64,000 bases of DNA from Bog-756 sp963699105 (GCA_963699105.1 CAVOTI010000003.1:558001-622000); one strand, 5' to 3'. Counted from the first letter of the stretch, positions 51,022 through 60,192 are shown. A program made the numbers and translations. Notes: generated from the letters alone by a model not told the origin.

Positions 51022-53049
51022 TCACCCGGGAGGGTCTCCGACCGGACTTTGGATCTGAGCGCTGGCGTCGGCATTGGATGTCGAGTCCTCGACCAGTGAC
51101 AGCGGGCGATCGGGCGCCATGGTCACGCCGGCACTGCCAGCCGGCTCGCTCCTGCCCACCAGGGCATAGACCTCCGATCCGTCGACCATCTCCTTGGCCA
51201 CCAGGAGATCCACCAACTTGTCGAGGACATCCCGGTGCTGCCTCAGCAAGGCCACCGCTCGAACCTCGGCCTCGCTCAGCAGGCGGGAAACCTCGGCATC
51301 GATGGCCGCCTGTGTCTTCTCGGCGAACGGACGACTGGAGAACCCCCCGGCTCCGCCATCGAGGAAGACCGAACCGCCCGACGGATAGCCGACGGGTCCG
51401 ACGGCCGGCGACAGTCCGAACTCCCTCACCATCTTGATGGCCAGGTCCGTGGCCTTGGCCAGATCGTTGGCAGCACCGGTCGAACCTTGGCCCAGCACGA
51501 CCAGCTCACTGGCCCGCCCTCCGAGACACACTGCCAACATGTCGTGCAAGTAGTCCTCGCCGTAGAGGTGCCGCTCGACCAGGGGAAGCTGTTCGGTGAC
51601 GCCAAGGGTCTGCCCGGCCGGGAGGATGGTGACCTTGGCGATCGGATCCGCCTTGTCCGAGTACGCCGCCACCAGGGCGTGCCCGGCTTCGTGAACGGCC
51701 ACCGAGAACTTCTCCTCGGGCAACAGCACGTTGGAACTCTCGCGTCGACCCAGGATGATGCGGTCTCGGGCCTCCTCGAAATCCGAGGAATCGATCACTT
51801 CGCGGTCGGCCCGCACGGCGACGATGGCGGCCTCGTTGACCAGGTTGGCCAAGTCCGCCCCTGAGAAGCCGGGGGTGCCCCGGGCCACGACCTCGAGGCT
51901 CACGTTGGCGTCGAATTGCTTGCCCTGGCTGTGGACCTGGAGGATGGCCAGGCGCTCGGGCAGGGTCGGGAGAGGGATGGTGACCTGGCGGTCGAACCGC
52001 CCGGGCCGCAGCAGGGCAGGGTCGAGGACCTCGGGCCGGTTGGTGGCGGCCAGGACCACGATCCCGGTGGCCGGATCGAAGCCATCCATCTCCGCCAGCA
52101 ACTGATTGAGTGTCTGCTCCCGCTCGTCATTCGCCACCATGGCGCCCGCACCGCCACGGCGCTGGCCGATGGCGTCGATCTCGTCGACGAAGATGATGGC
52201 CGGGGCCCGCTTTCGTGCTTCGTCGAAGAGGTCCCGAACCCGGGCCGCCCCCACGCCGACGAACATCTCGACGAAGCTGGACCCGGTCACCGAGAAGAAC
52301 GGCACCTCGGCCTCGCCGGCCACCGCCCTGGCCAGGAGCGTCTTGCCCGTCCCCGGTGGCCCGATCATCAGGATGCCCCGGGGGGGCATGGCGCCGGCTC
52401 GGGCATAGCGCTCGGGGTGTTGGAGGAAATCGACGACCTCGCGGATCTCGACCTTGGCCCCTTCGTACCCGGCCACGTCGGCGAACTTCGTCTTCGGACG
52501 CTCCTCGTCGAATACCTTGGCCTTGGATCGGCCGACTCCGAGCGCTCCTTGGAGCCGACCGGTAGCTCCCTTGGACAGGCGCCACCACAGGAAGCCGATA
52601 ACGAAGATCGGAAGCAGCAGAATGAGCCACACCAGGACCTCGCTGCCGAACGAGGTTCCACTCGTCTCGGCGGTGATCTGAACGCCGTCTTTTTGCAACT
52701 GGTCCAGAAACGACTGCCCGGCCTGTGGAGGGATGGCCGTGGTGTAGTCGCTGCCGTCGCTGAGCTTGCCGGTGGCGCTGCCGCTGGTGGCGATGGTCAC
52801 CGTCTTGACCTTGTGGCCAGAGACATCGCTCAGGAACTGCGAATAGTTGAGTGTGACCTGCTTGGTGCCCTGGGTGACGGGGAGGAGGATGAACAGCACC
52901 GCCACCATCAAGAAGGCAAGGGGCCACAACAGATGCCGCCACGCCGGCGGGGGCGGGGGCGCCACCGATGTGCCCTTGTCGTTGGTCGGAGGAGAGGCGG
53001 CCTGTTTGGTCATCGGGCCCCGGGTCCGGGATCGGAGAGACTCCGCCAC
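51022..53049 (-). CDS. ftsH: ATP-dependent zinc metalloprotease FtsH
   Basis: Membrane AAA protease of 675 aa. Two N-terminal membrane helices (about 36-57 and 145-165) flank the periplasmic-type domain; the AAA module has GPPGTGKT, IIFVDEIDAIGQRRG and the arginine-finger region RPGRFDRQV; the zinc site is His453-Glu454 and His457 in HEAGH. It degrades membrane and some cytosolic proteins. Start GTG 53049 has GAAGAGG 10 nt upstream; ATG 53013 is an alternative. A DosR-like box 119 bp upstream suggests it is a stress-regulated copy. The shorter C-terminus reads as normal. Confidence 0.94.
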   Translation of the reverse strand: MAESLRSRTRGPMTKQAASPPTNDKGTSVAPPPPPAWRHLLWPLAFLMVAVLFILLPVTQGTKQVTLNYSQFLSDVSGHKVKTVTIATSGSATGKLSDGSDYTTAIPPQAGQSFLDQLQKDGVQITAETSGTSFGSEVLVWLILLLPIFVIGFLWWRLSKGATGRLQGALGVGRSKAKVFDEERPKTKFADVAGYEGAKVEIREVVDFLQHPERYARAGAMPPRGILMIGPPGTGKTLLARAVAGEAEVPFFSVTGSSFVEMFVGVGAARVRDLFDEARKRAPAIIFVDEIDAIGQRRGGAGAMVANDEREQTLNQLLAEMDGFDPATGIVVLAATNRPEVLDPALLRPGRFDRQVTIPLPTLPERLAILQVHSQGKQFDANVSLEVVARGTPGFSGADLANLVNEAAIVAVRADREVIDSSDFEEARDRIILGRRESSNVLLPEEKFSVAVHEAGHALVAAYSDKADPIAKVTILPAGQTLGVTEQLPLVERHLYGEDYLHDMLAVCLGGRASELVVLGQGSTGAANDLAKATDLAIKMVREFGLSPAVGPVGYPSGGSVFLDGGAGGFSSRPFAEKTQAAIDAEVSRLLSEAEVRAVALLRQHRDVLDKLVDLLVAKEMVDGSEVYALVGRSEPAGSAGVTMAPDRPLSLVEDSTSNADASAQIQSPVGDPPG

Positions 53050-53168
53050 TCCTCGAGCGCCTCTTCGCTACCTGCATGCCTCTCCGACAGATCCGACTTC
53101 AATGTTCGACCTTCGTCTCGCCCAACCGGTGTGCCACCAATCTTCCGACACCTCGGCCGAAGGTGCCA

Positions 53169-53182
53169 GGGCCGAAGGTCCA
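53169..53182 (-). promoter_or_regulatory. DosR-like box upstream of ftsH
   Basis: TGGACCTTCGGCCC on the minus strand. Its flanks also resemble those of the site at 59917: 22 of 25 bases agree over 53166-53190 and 59914-59938. Confidence 0.68.
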
Positions 53183-53295
53183 TTGCCCGAGCTGCCGGCC
53201 TGGGACCCCGGCCACAGGTCTGGCCGGACGTCGCCGCAACCAGGTCAGAGATCGGGCCGATACCCGGAGACCCGGGGTTGCTGCTGTTCCGAATC

Positions 53296-53309
53296 GGGAC
53301 TTTGGTCCC
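53296..53309 (+). promoter_or_regulatory. DosR-like box upstream of 58-aa gene
   Basis: GGGACTTTGGTCCC, with perfect GGGAC/GTCCC arms separated by 4 bp. It is the closest match in the window to the mycobacterial DosR box. Confidence 0.78.
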
Positions 53310-53427
53310 TGGTGGCAAGGGGGTCCGACCTGATTCACTCGACGGTGAAGCACCAAGAACGACCGTACTCGAAAAGGATGGCCCAACCCCCTGGTGCGGT
53401 GGCACGGGTAGGACGGAGGAGGTCCCG

Positions 53428-53604
53428 ATGATCGGACACGAGTGGCCCTGGCGACACAGCAACGCCGGCAGCCCGCAACCCACATATCTCCAACCGGCCC
53501 GCACCACGGGTCCGGTCCGGTTCGATCGGACCCTGCAGACGGCGGCCGACATCATGCGGGCCAGCCGAGCCCGTTCGGGGGCGGGAGCAGGTGAACCTGG
53601 CTGA
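53428..53604 (+). CDS. Small protein (58 aa) with DosR-like promoter
   Basis: ATG 53428 with a strong GGAGGAGG about 6 nt upstream and TGA at 53602-53604. The protein begins MIGHEWPWRHSN and contains a Pro/Thr-rich centre and a short helix RTLQTAADIMRASRARSG; it is basic, with two Trp and two His near the N-terminus and no membrane segment. No family recognised. The perfect box upstream and the strong ribosome site make it a credible gene of a stress regulon. Confidence 0.65.
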   Translation: MIGHEWPWRHSNAGSPQPTYLQPARTTGPVRFDRTLQTAADIMRASRARSGAGAGEPG

Positions 53605-53783
53605 TCGTCGGCCAGCGCCGCACTGCCGGGCTGGGACCGTGGTGGCCGTGGTGGCCGTGGCCAGGTAGCCCAACGACCGGTCAAGCGGCGGCAACGGACC
53701 TGATGGCCCCGAAGAAATGCGGGCCCACCGGATGTGCCTTTCGGCCCTGCCTCTCCGGCCTCCCTCGTCCCTACCCTGGGTGC

Positions 53784-55517
53784 ATGGCCATATCGACCAC
53801 ACGGTCTCTGCCGCCGGCACCGGTAGGGCGCCGGGCCAAAGCTGCTCTGGCCGTCCTGTGTCTCGCTGTCCTCATGGTGAACCTCGACAACACCATCTTG
53901 AATGTGGCCCTTCCCACGCTGGTCGTCCGTTTGAAGGCCACGACCGGCCAGCTGCAATGGATCGTCGATGCCTACGCCATGGTGTTCGCCGGTCTGATGA
54001 TGGTGGGGGGCAGCCTGGCCGACCGCTACGGACGCAGAACGCTCTTCCTCTTCGGCCTGGCGATCTTCGGGTGTGCCTCCCTCGGGGCGGCCTTCGCCTC
54101 CGGAGTCGACGTCCTGATCGGCTGGCGGGCCGTGATGGGGGCGGGAGCGGCGATGACCATCCCTTCCGGTCTCGCCATCGTCAACGACCTCTTCCACCAA
54201 CCCGCCCAACGGGGCAGGGCGGTGGGCATCTGGTCGGGAACCATCGGCCTCGGAATCGCCATCGGCCCCGTCGCCGGCGGACTGCTCCTGTCCCGTTTCT
54301 GGTGGGGATCGATCTTCCTGGTCAACATTCCCGTGGTGGTGGCCGGCATCATCGGGGGCCTGCTGCTGGTGCCCGATTCGCGCAACGAAATCAGCCGACG
54401 CCCCGACGCCCTCGGAGGGCTGCTGTCGGTGGCCGGCCTGGGGCTCGTCCTGTGGGCGATCATCGAGGGTCCCAACGACGGTTGGCTGTCGGCCAGAGTC
54501 CTCGTCACCGCCCTGGCCGGGCTGGCCGTGATCGGGGGTTTCGTGGTGTGGGAGCACCACATCGACCACCCCATGCTTCCACTTGTGTTCTTCAAGTCCC
54601 GGCGATTCAGCCTGGCCGTCGTAGCTGTGGCTCTGGGTGTCTTCGCCCTACTGGGCGGCCTGTTCGTCCAGACCCAGTTCTTGCAGTTCGGACTGGGGTA
54701 CTCACCGCTCAAAGCCGGTCTGTGCATCCTTCCCATCGCCGGCCTTCTGGCCGCCGGTGCCCTCAGCTCGTCATGGATCGTCCGGGCCATTGGGACGAAG
54801 TTCACCGTGGCCACCGGGCTGCTGCTGGTGTCCGGTGGACTGGTCCAGATAGCCGTCGTCTCCTCCCTCGCCACTACATATGCAGAAATCTTGCCGGGCC
54901 TGATGCTCATGGGCCTGGGCGCCGGCCTGCTCATGCCTTCGGCCACCGATTCGGTGCTGGGCACGCTGGCCCGGGATGACACCGGAGTGGGATCGGCGAC
55001 GAACAGCACTGCCATGCAGGTGGGTGGCGCCCTGGGTGTTGCGGTCATCGGCAGTGTGCTCTCCACCAAGTACCAGCACACACTGGAGCCGGCCCTGGTC
55101 GGACGCCATGTTCCCACCGCGGCGGCGGAGACCATTCTCGGATCGCTGGGGGGTGCCCTGGCCGTGGCCCGCATCGTCGGTGGATCGCTCGGCGTCGACC
55201 TCATTCACATCGCCAGAGTTGGCTTCGCTCTGGGCAGCCGCAGCGCGTTCGTGGTAGCCGCGGGTGTGACGGCCGCTGGCGCCGTGCTGATCCTCGCTGC
55301 CCTCCCTTCGCGTCCACCCGCCGGAGAGCCAGACCCCCGGCTGAGGCGGCAGACCGACCCGGACGATCCCCCCGACCCCCAGCCCCAACCATCCGTCATG
55401 CTCGAGGGTGGCACGCGGATGTCTTCCTCAGCGGCTACTGCCGACGACCGACCCTCGAGAGCGGGCACCGAGGAGAGACAACCCACCATGGAGGCCGGTG
55501 GGGCGGAAATGGGCTGA
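53784..55517 (+). CDS. MFS drug exporter, DHA2 (14-TM) family
   Basis: Protein of 577 aa, a paralogue of the pump at 29333 (same LDNTxLNVALP, QLQWxVDAYAxVFAGL and GIWSGTxGLGxAxGP motifs). Fourteen hydrophobic segments are followed by a ~70-residue hydrophilic Pro/Asp-rich C-terminal tail that the other copy lacks. ATG 53784 is the natural start (MAISTTRSLPPAP). Exports hydrophobic toxic compounds by proton antiport. No clear DosR-like box precedes it. Confidence 0.92.
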   Translation: MAISTTRSLPPAPVGRRAKAALAVLCLAVLMVNLDNTILNVALPTLVVRLKATTGQLQWIVDAYAMVFAGLMMVGGSLADRYGRRTLFLFGLAIFGCASLGAAFASGVDVLIGWRAVMGAGAAMTIPSGLAIVNDLFHQPAQRGRAVGIWSGTIGLGIAIGPVAGGLLLSRFWWGSIFLVNIPVVVAGIIGGLLLVPDSRNEISRRPDALGGLLSVAGLGLVLWAIIEGPNDGWLSARVLVTALAGLAVIGGFVVWEHHIDHPMLPLVFFKSRRFSLAVVAVALGVFALLGGLFVQTQFLQFGLGYSPLKAGLCILPIAGLLAAGALSSSWIVRAIGTKFTVATGLLLVSGGLVQIAVVSSLATTYAEILPGLMLMGLGAGLLMPSATDSVLGTLARDDTGVGSATNSTAMQVGGALGVAVIGSVLSTKYQHTLEPALVGRHVPTAAAETILGSLGGALAVARIVGGSLGVDLIHIARVGFALGSRSAFVVAAGVTAAGAVLILAALPSRPPAGEPDPRLRRQTDPDDPPDPQPQPSVMLEGGTRMSSSAATADDRPSRAGTEERQPTMEAGGAEMG

Positions 55518-55525
55518 CCGTCGCC

Positions 55526-56950
55526 TCAGCCATCCGAGAACTCCGTCCCCTCGCCCGCACCGGTGCGCGGGTGGCGGTGCAGGACCAGACAGGCGATGAG
55601 GACGGCCACCACCAAGATGGCAAGGGCGATAAAGGGAAATTCGCTGTAGGGAGAAGGCTGACCGGGTCGGCACAATTCGACGAACGGGACCAGGAGAGTG
55701 AGAGACCCCAGGATCGGGATGGCCACGTGCCGGAAGAGCGAGAATGAGTCACGGTGACGGCGCCACATGAAGAATGGCAGGGAGAGCGTGGTCAAGAAGT
55801 AGACGAAGAGGATCACGATCGTCCCCATGGTCGAGCACTCGGCGTACAGGCCGACTGGGTCCATCGATCCGGTGTGGCCAGTGACGAGGTGTGACACCCA
55901 CCAGATGCCGATGATCCCGAGACCGGCCGCTCCCATGACCAAGAGCGCGTTCACCGGGGTGGAGACCTGTGGCCGCAGCCGGCCGATCCATGCGGGGAGG
56001 AGACCGGTTCGACCACCGTCGAACAGCATGCGCGCCTGCGAGTTGGTCCCGGCCACCAGGGTGGCCAGCACCGAGACGATACCGGCCAGCCAGGCGAGGA
56101 TGGCGGCTCCGCCGAAGTAGTGGTCGGCCACGGTGAGGAACGGGACCGACGAGCGCCCGATGGAGGACACGTCGTAGTTGAATCCGGTTACGGTCGAATA
56201 GGCGAAGAAGACGAACAGCGCTCCGCCGATCGCCACCGAGATGTACATGGCTCTCGGAACGGTGCGCCTCGGATTTCGACACTCCTCGGCAAGCGCAGGA
56301 CCGTTCTCCCATCCGATGAACATGTAGAGGGCCAACGGGAACCCGGCCGATAGACCGGTCAGTCCCCCGGTGAGGTGGGAAAAGGAAAAGGGTGCACCGG
56401 ACAGATGGGCGCGCTCGTCGACCAGGACGATGATGCAGACCAGGATCATGATGGTCACCTGTATGAGCACGGCCACACCGACAGCAGTGGTGGAAAGCTT
56501 GACGCCTCGCATGGTCAGCCAGATGGCGCCCACTGTCAGCACCACAGTCAGTGGTCCCCAGGCGATGTTCCACGATGTGTAGTGAGCGATGGTCAGCGCC
56601 ACCATCCCGCCCGACATGGTGAACACCGCGGCCATGGCCACGGTGTAGCCGACGGCGACGAGTAGGGCGGTGACAACCCCGGCTCTCGCTCCGAGTCCGG
56701 TCTCTACGTAGGTGATGAAGCTCCCGGCCGAAGGCTCCGCCTTGGTGAACTCGGCCACCGTGAAGGCGAGGAGGGCAACGGCTACGCCGGCGGCCAGAAT
56801 CGTCAACGGGGCAGCAATCCCGGCGGTTACCGCGATCACTCCGAAGGCAAAGTAGAAGTCGATCCCTGGCCCGATGTTGGCGACCGTCGAGGCCGTCACG
56901 TCGGCGGTGCCGAGTTGGCCGGTTTTGAGGGTCTCCTGGCCCTGGCTCAT
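55526..56950 (-). CDS. APC-family amino acid permease
   Basis: Membrane protein of 474 aa with about 12-13 hydrophobic segments. STVANIGPGIDFYFAFGVIAV replaces the usual first-helix APC motif, and the later FIGWENGPALAEECRNPRRTVPRAM segment is typical of amino acid/polyamine permeases. The substrate is unknown. Its 3' end converges closely with the MFS gene (8 bp). It lies downstream of the two acyltransferase genes on the same strand (109 bp gap), so it may be co-transcribed with them. Confidence 0.88.
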   Translation of the reverse strand: MSQGQETLKTGQLGTADVTASTVANIGPGIDFYFAFGVIAVTAGIAAPLTILAAGVAVALLAFTVAEFTKAEPSAGSFITYVETGLGARAGVVTALLVAVGYTVAMAAVFTMSGGMVALTIAHYTSWNIAWGPLTVVLTVGAIWLTMRGVKLSTTAVGVAVLIQVTIMILVCIIVLVDERAHLSGAPFSFSHLTGGLTGLSAGFPLALYMFIGWENGPALAEECRNPRRTVPRAMYISVAIGGALFVFFAYSTVTGFNYDVSSIGRSSVPFLTVADHYFGGAAILAWLAGIVSVLATLVAGTNSQARMLFDGGRTGLLPAWIGRLRPQVSTPVNALLVMGAAGLGIIGIWWVSHLVTGHTGSMDPVGLYAECSTMGTIVILFVYFLTTLSLPFFMWRRHRDSFSLFRHVAIPILGSLTLLVPFVELCRPGQPSPYSEFPFIALAILVVAVLIACLVLHRHPRTGAGEGTEFSDG

Positions 56951-57059
56951 CGGGGACCGTTCGACAGGTCACCGGTTGCCGCCGGGGCCGGCCCACGGTG
57001 TTCATCGACACCGGGGGGCGGGCGGCGGCCCGATCGCCCCCCCGAGGGCGGGAGGGCGA

Positions 57060-58499
57060 TCATGCGTCCGGTCGGATAGCGGAACGATGCCGCTGCCCAC
57101 CGGCGGCGGCCAACTCGGCAAAGGAACGGTCGATGTCGTCCGCAAAGGTGTCGAGGTCCGGGCAGGCATCGGGATCGGCGAGTAGGCCGATGGCCAACTG
57201 TCCCCCATAGGAGAGAGCGGCCACGCCGACACTCAGGTTGCCGGCTATGGGGACGAGCGGAAAGGCCTCGAGCATGCGGGCGCCCAGGACATACAGAGGG
57301 ACACCCGGGCCGGGGATGTTAGTCACCACCAGGTTGAAGAAAGGTTGGTGGTGGACCAGCCGGGCCGCGGTGACCATGGCCGGCGGCGGCAACGGCTCGA
57401 GCATACCGAAGAGAAGTGCGGCGGCCAGCGCTTGGTGGTGGTGCTTGCACGACGCCTCCGCCTGCGACACCGAGCCCAGTCGATCGACCGGATCCGAGGG
57501 CCCGATGGGGAGCCGGACCAGCATGGCCGAGACCCGGTTTCCCAGCTGGTGGTCGCCATGGTGGTCCGCCCCCACCGGCACCAGGACCTGAACGGATTGG
57601 CCTTCGATCCTTTCGCCCCGCGCCGACAGGAGCCGACGAACACCGCCGGCCACCGCAGTCAGGAGGAGATCGTTGACAGTGACCCCGAAGTGTCCGGCGA
57701 GTTCGTACAAGTCGTCGAGCGGCCGGCGAACGAACGCCACCTGCCGGCCCCCGCCCACCGGGACATTGAGCGACAGCGAGGGGGCGATGCTCTTCCAGGT
57801 GACAACGCTGCCGACAGCCGCGGCGTAGGGGGCGAGGCCACCACCAGCCCCCACCGGATGCCGCAAGAGGCCGATCCCGTTGGCAGCCAGACGTAGAGGG
57901 GCCATGGTGCGGCGCCCGAGGTCATGGGCGATGAGGCAGGTCTGACGTGGAGCTGGGGTCGGTCTCCACGGGGGAGGTGAGGATTCATCCCTTGCCGGAT
58001 GCCGGTCGATATCGAATAGGACGGTCACCAGTTCCACGCCGGCAAGGCCGTCGGCCATCGAATGGTGGAGCTTCTCCATCATCGCCACCCGTCCCCCTTC
58101 CAGACCATCGATGAGCCAGATCTCCCACAGCGGCCGGTGCCGTGGCAAGAGCCCGGCCATGAGCTGGGCGCAGAGGTCTGTCAACAACGCCTCGGTCCCC
58201 GGCGCTGAGAGGGTGGCCGTTCGAACGTGATTGGCGATGTCGAAGGCTGGATCGTCCACCCATACCGGGGCGGCCATACCGAAAGTTGTGAAGTGCACTC
58301 GCCGCCGGAGCTTCGGGACCAGATGCAGACGACTGGCGATCTCCGCCCGCACCGCTTCGGTGCGCAGAGCTCCCTGCTCGTCGCGCAGAGGTGCACCCTC
58401 AAAAATCCCGATCGAACCCATGTGCATGGGTGTTCGTTCAGACTCGGCGTACAAGAACCCGGCATCGAGCGGAGATAGAAAGAGTGGCCCGGCGGTCAT
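57060..58499 (-). CDS. Wax ester synthase/diacylglycerol acyltransferase (WS/DGAT)
   Basis: Protein of 479 aa. N-terminal LSPLDAGFLYAESERTPMHMGS, the catalytic HHSMADG (His145-Asp150) and the C-terminal FNLVVTNIPGPGVPLYVLGARM are the family landmarks. These enzymes esterify acyl-CoA to diacylglycerol or long-chain alcohols, making storage triacylglycerol or wax. The start overlaps the stop of the second copy by ATGA, so the two are translationally coupled. Confidence 0.93.
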   Translation of the reverse strand: MTAGPLFLSPLDAGFLYAESERTPMHMGSIGIFEGAPLRDEQGALRTEAVRAEIASRLHLVPKLRRRVHFTTFGMAAPVWVDDPAFDIANHVRTATLSAPGTEALLTDLCAQLMAGLLPRHRPLWEIWLIDGLEGGRVAMMEKLHHSMADGLAGVELVTVLFDIDRHPARDESSPPPWRPTPAPRQTCLIAHDLGRRTMAPLRLAANGIGLLRHPVGAGGGLAPYAAAVGSVVTWKSIAPSLSLNVPVGGGRQVAFVRRPLDDLYELAGHFGVTVNDLLLTAVAGGVRRLLSARGERIEGQSVQVLVPVGADHHGDHQLGNRVSAMLVRLPIGPSDPVDRLGSVSQAEASCKHHHQALAAALLFGMLEPLPPPAMVTAARLVHHQPFFNLVVTNIPGPGVPLYVLGARMLEAFPLVPIAGNLSVGVAALSYGGQLAIGLLADPDACPDLDTFADDIDRSFAELAAAGGQRHRSAIRPDA

Positions 58500-59869
58500 G
58501 GCCGTCCGTCATCGATGCCACCCATACGAAAGACCTCCTCGAAGCCATCGGCGAGGCAGGCGGCCAGTTGCGGACCATCGGGAATGGCGGCGCAGTCGGC
58601 GACGATGCCAACGCAGACCCGGTCGGCCGATGTGACGAGTGAAACGTTCAATGCCGCTCCCGAGGGCGGGGCAAAGGCGTACATGCGCTCGACCCGAGCG
58701 CCGGCCAGATAGGTTTCGAAGGTCGGGCCGGGGACGTTGGTGATACAGAAGTCGACACCTTTGAGCATCGAGCCCCACATCACGGTGACCAGGGGATCGG
58801 GCACCTTGTTGAGACCGGCGGCCAACACATCGCTGAGGGCCAGCCCCGGAGCGTGCTTCCACGACCCGGTGATCCGTTGTACCTGGCGAACGCATTCCTC
58901 GGCGTCCGACGGGGTCGGGACGACGAAGCGGGCCGGTACGAAGTGATTTCCCGCCTCGGGATCACCGGCAGCCCGGACGTTCACCGGCATCAGGGCCCGA
59001 AGGCCGTCCAACGGCGCATCGTGGAGTTCGTGGTAGAGCGAGATCCCCCGTATCACTGCGGCGACGAAGACGTCGTTGAGCGTCCCATCCATCGCCGCCG
59101 CCGCCCGGCGCAAGGACTGGAGTTTCAGGTCGATCGCCCCGAAATCTCTCCTGAAGCTGCGCTCGGTCATGATAGGAGAGATCGGTGTGCCGGCAGGAGC
59201 GAGGAGGCGCACGGCGGAAGTAGCGGCGGCCACAATCTGCTCCATCTCCTCGAACGGGTGGGCCGATAGGCGCAGAGCCGTCTCGATGACGCGCCTGGGA
59301 GAGGGCAGACGTCCAAACAGTCCGCCCGTGGCCCGGTCCTCCTTCGGCTCGGACGGCGGCGAGCGTCCGTATGTCGGATGGCGAACACTGTCCAACAGAT
59401 GCATCAGCACGGCGACACCGCCGACGCCGTCCACCAGAGCATGGTGCAACTTGATGATGATCGCCGCACATTCGCCATCCACTCCCTCGACGACAACTGC
59501 CTCCCAGGGCGAAATCTCCGTATCGAATCCGATGGAGGCCATCGCCTGGGCCAAGTCGAGCACATCCCTGATAGTTGCCTCGGGCGGCAAGAGCATGCGC
59601 CGAAGGTGGAGGTCCAGATCGAAGTGGTCGTCCGTCACGAATTGCGGCCTGCCGCAGCCCAACTGCTGGGGCCTGGCTCGAGAGCGGAGCCGGGGGACGA
59701 CGCTGACCAGGGCCGCCACGCGATCCTGGACATCGGCCCAGAGAGGGGCCCTGTCCAGGGTCATCACGGCAACGACTGTCGGCCGGAGCACGGGATCTCG
59801 GCCGATGGTCCACAACAAGGCGTCGGAACCACTCATGGTGTCTACGACACGTACTTGTTCATCAGTCAT
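58496..59869 (-). CDS. Wax ester synthase/diacylglycerol acyltransferase (WS/DGAT)
   Basis: Protein of 457 aa. HHALVDG (His142-Asp147-Gly148) is the catalytic motif and FCITNVPGPTFETYLAGARV the C-terminal one. The ATG at 59867-59869 has GGGAG about 7 nt upstream; GTG 59884 would overlap that site. It differs substantially from the downstream copy, so the pair may make different neutral lipids or work as a heteromer. In mycobacteria the DosR target tgs1 is of this family, and a DosR-like box lies 47 bp upstream here. Confidence 0.93.
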   Translation of the reverse strand: MTDEQVRVVDTMSGSDALLWTIGRDPVLRPTVVAVMTLDRAPLWADVQDRVAALVSVVPRLRSRARPQQLGCGRPQFVTDDHFDLDLHLRRMLLPPEATIRDVLDLAQAMASIGFDTEISPWEAVVVEGVDGECAAIIIKLHHALVDGVGGVAVLMHLLDSVRHPTYGRSPPSEPKEDRATGGLFGRLPSPRRVIETALRLSAHPFEEMEQIVAAATSAVRLLAPAGTPISPIMTERSFRRDFGAIDLKLQSLRRAAAAMDGTLNDVFVAAVIRGISLYHELHDAPLDGLRALMPVNVRAAGDPEAGNHFVPARFVVPTPSDAEECVRQVQRITGSWKHAPGLALSDVLAAGLNKVPDPLVTVMWGSMLKGVDFCITNVPGPTFETYLAGARVERMYAFAPPSGAALNVSLVTSADRVCVGIVADCAAIPDGPQLAACLADGFEEVFRMGGIDDGRP

Positions 59870-59916
59870 TGACAACTCCCCCACTGGATTGTGTGTCGGG
59901 GGGCGGCGGAGAACCA

Positions 59917-59930
59917 GTGCCGAAGGTCCC
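59917..59930 (-). promoter_or_regulatory. DosR-like box upstream of WS/DGAT pair
   Basis: GGGACCTTCGGCAC on the minus strand, 47 bp before the WS/DGAT start; one mismatch in the distal half compared with the common pattern. Confidence 0.62.
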
Positions 59931-60116
59931 TTGCCCGGGAGCCGGCGGCTGGTCGGGGTGCCCCGACTTCCGACCAGAAGCGATCACCGGGCCAACCAGG
60001 CGACACGACCACGGCCAGTCCTTCCACCATCGTCGGCTCGACTCGAGGAGAGGACTTGTTCATCACGTCGGGGTGGTCCCCCTCGGGTGGGTCAAAGGTG
60101 AATTGCGCCCCTGAAC

Positions 60117-60192
60117 TGGAGCCTGGGAGGAGAATCGAACTCCTGACCTACGCATTACGAGTGCGTTGCTCTACCGACTGAGCTACCCAGGC
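60117..60192 (-). tRNA. tRNA-Thr (anticodon CGT)
   Basis: Complete cloverleaf on the minus strand: acceptor stem GCCTGGG/CCCAGGC, D-arm GCTC...GAGC, anticodon loop CTCGTAA between ACGCA/TGCGT with anticodon CGT, T-arm GGAG-TTCGATT-CTCC, and an encoded 3' CCA (60117-60119). It lies downstream of holB on the same strand. Confidence 0.97.

Larger units (their letters stand above)
53050..53427. other. 378-bp divergent regulatory region with two DosR-like boxes
   Basis: The gap between ftsH and the 58-aa gene holds no other convincing coding sequence. It contains one DosR-like site facing ftsH (53169-53182) and the best-conserved site facing the 58-aa gene (53296-53309). Confidence 0.6.

Noticed and set aside
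56951..56966. GGGGACCGTTCGAC before the APC permease
   Set aside because: Only the GGGAC half matches; the second half does not fit the pattern.
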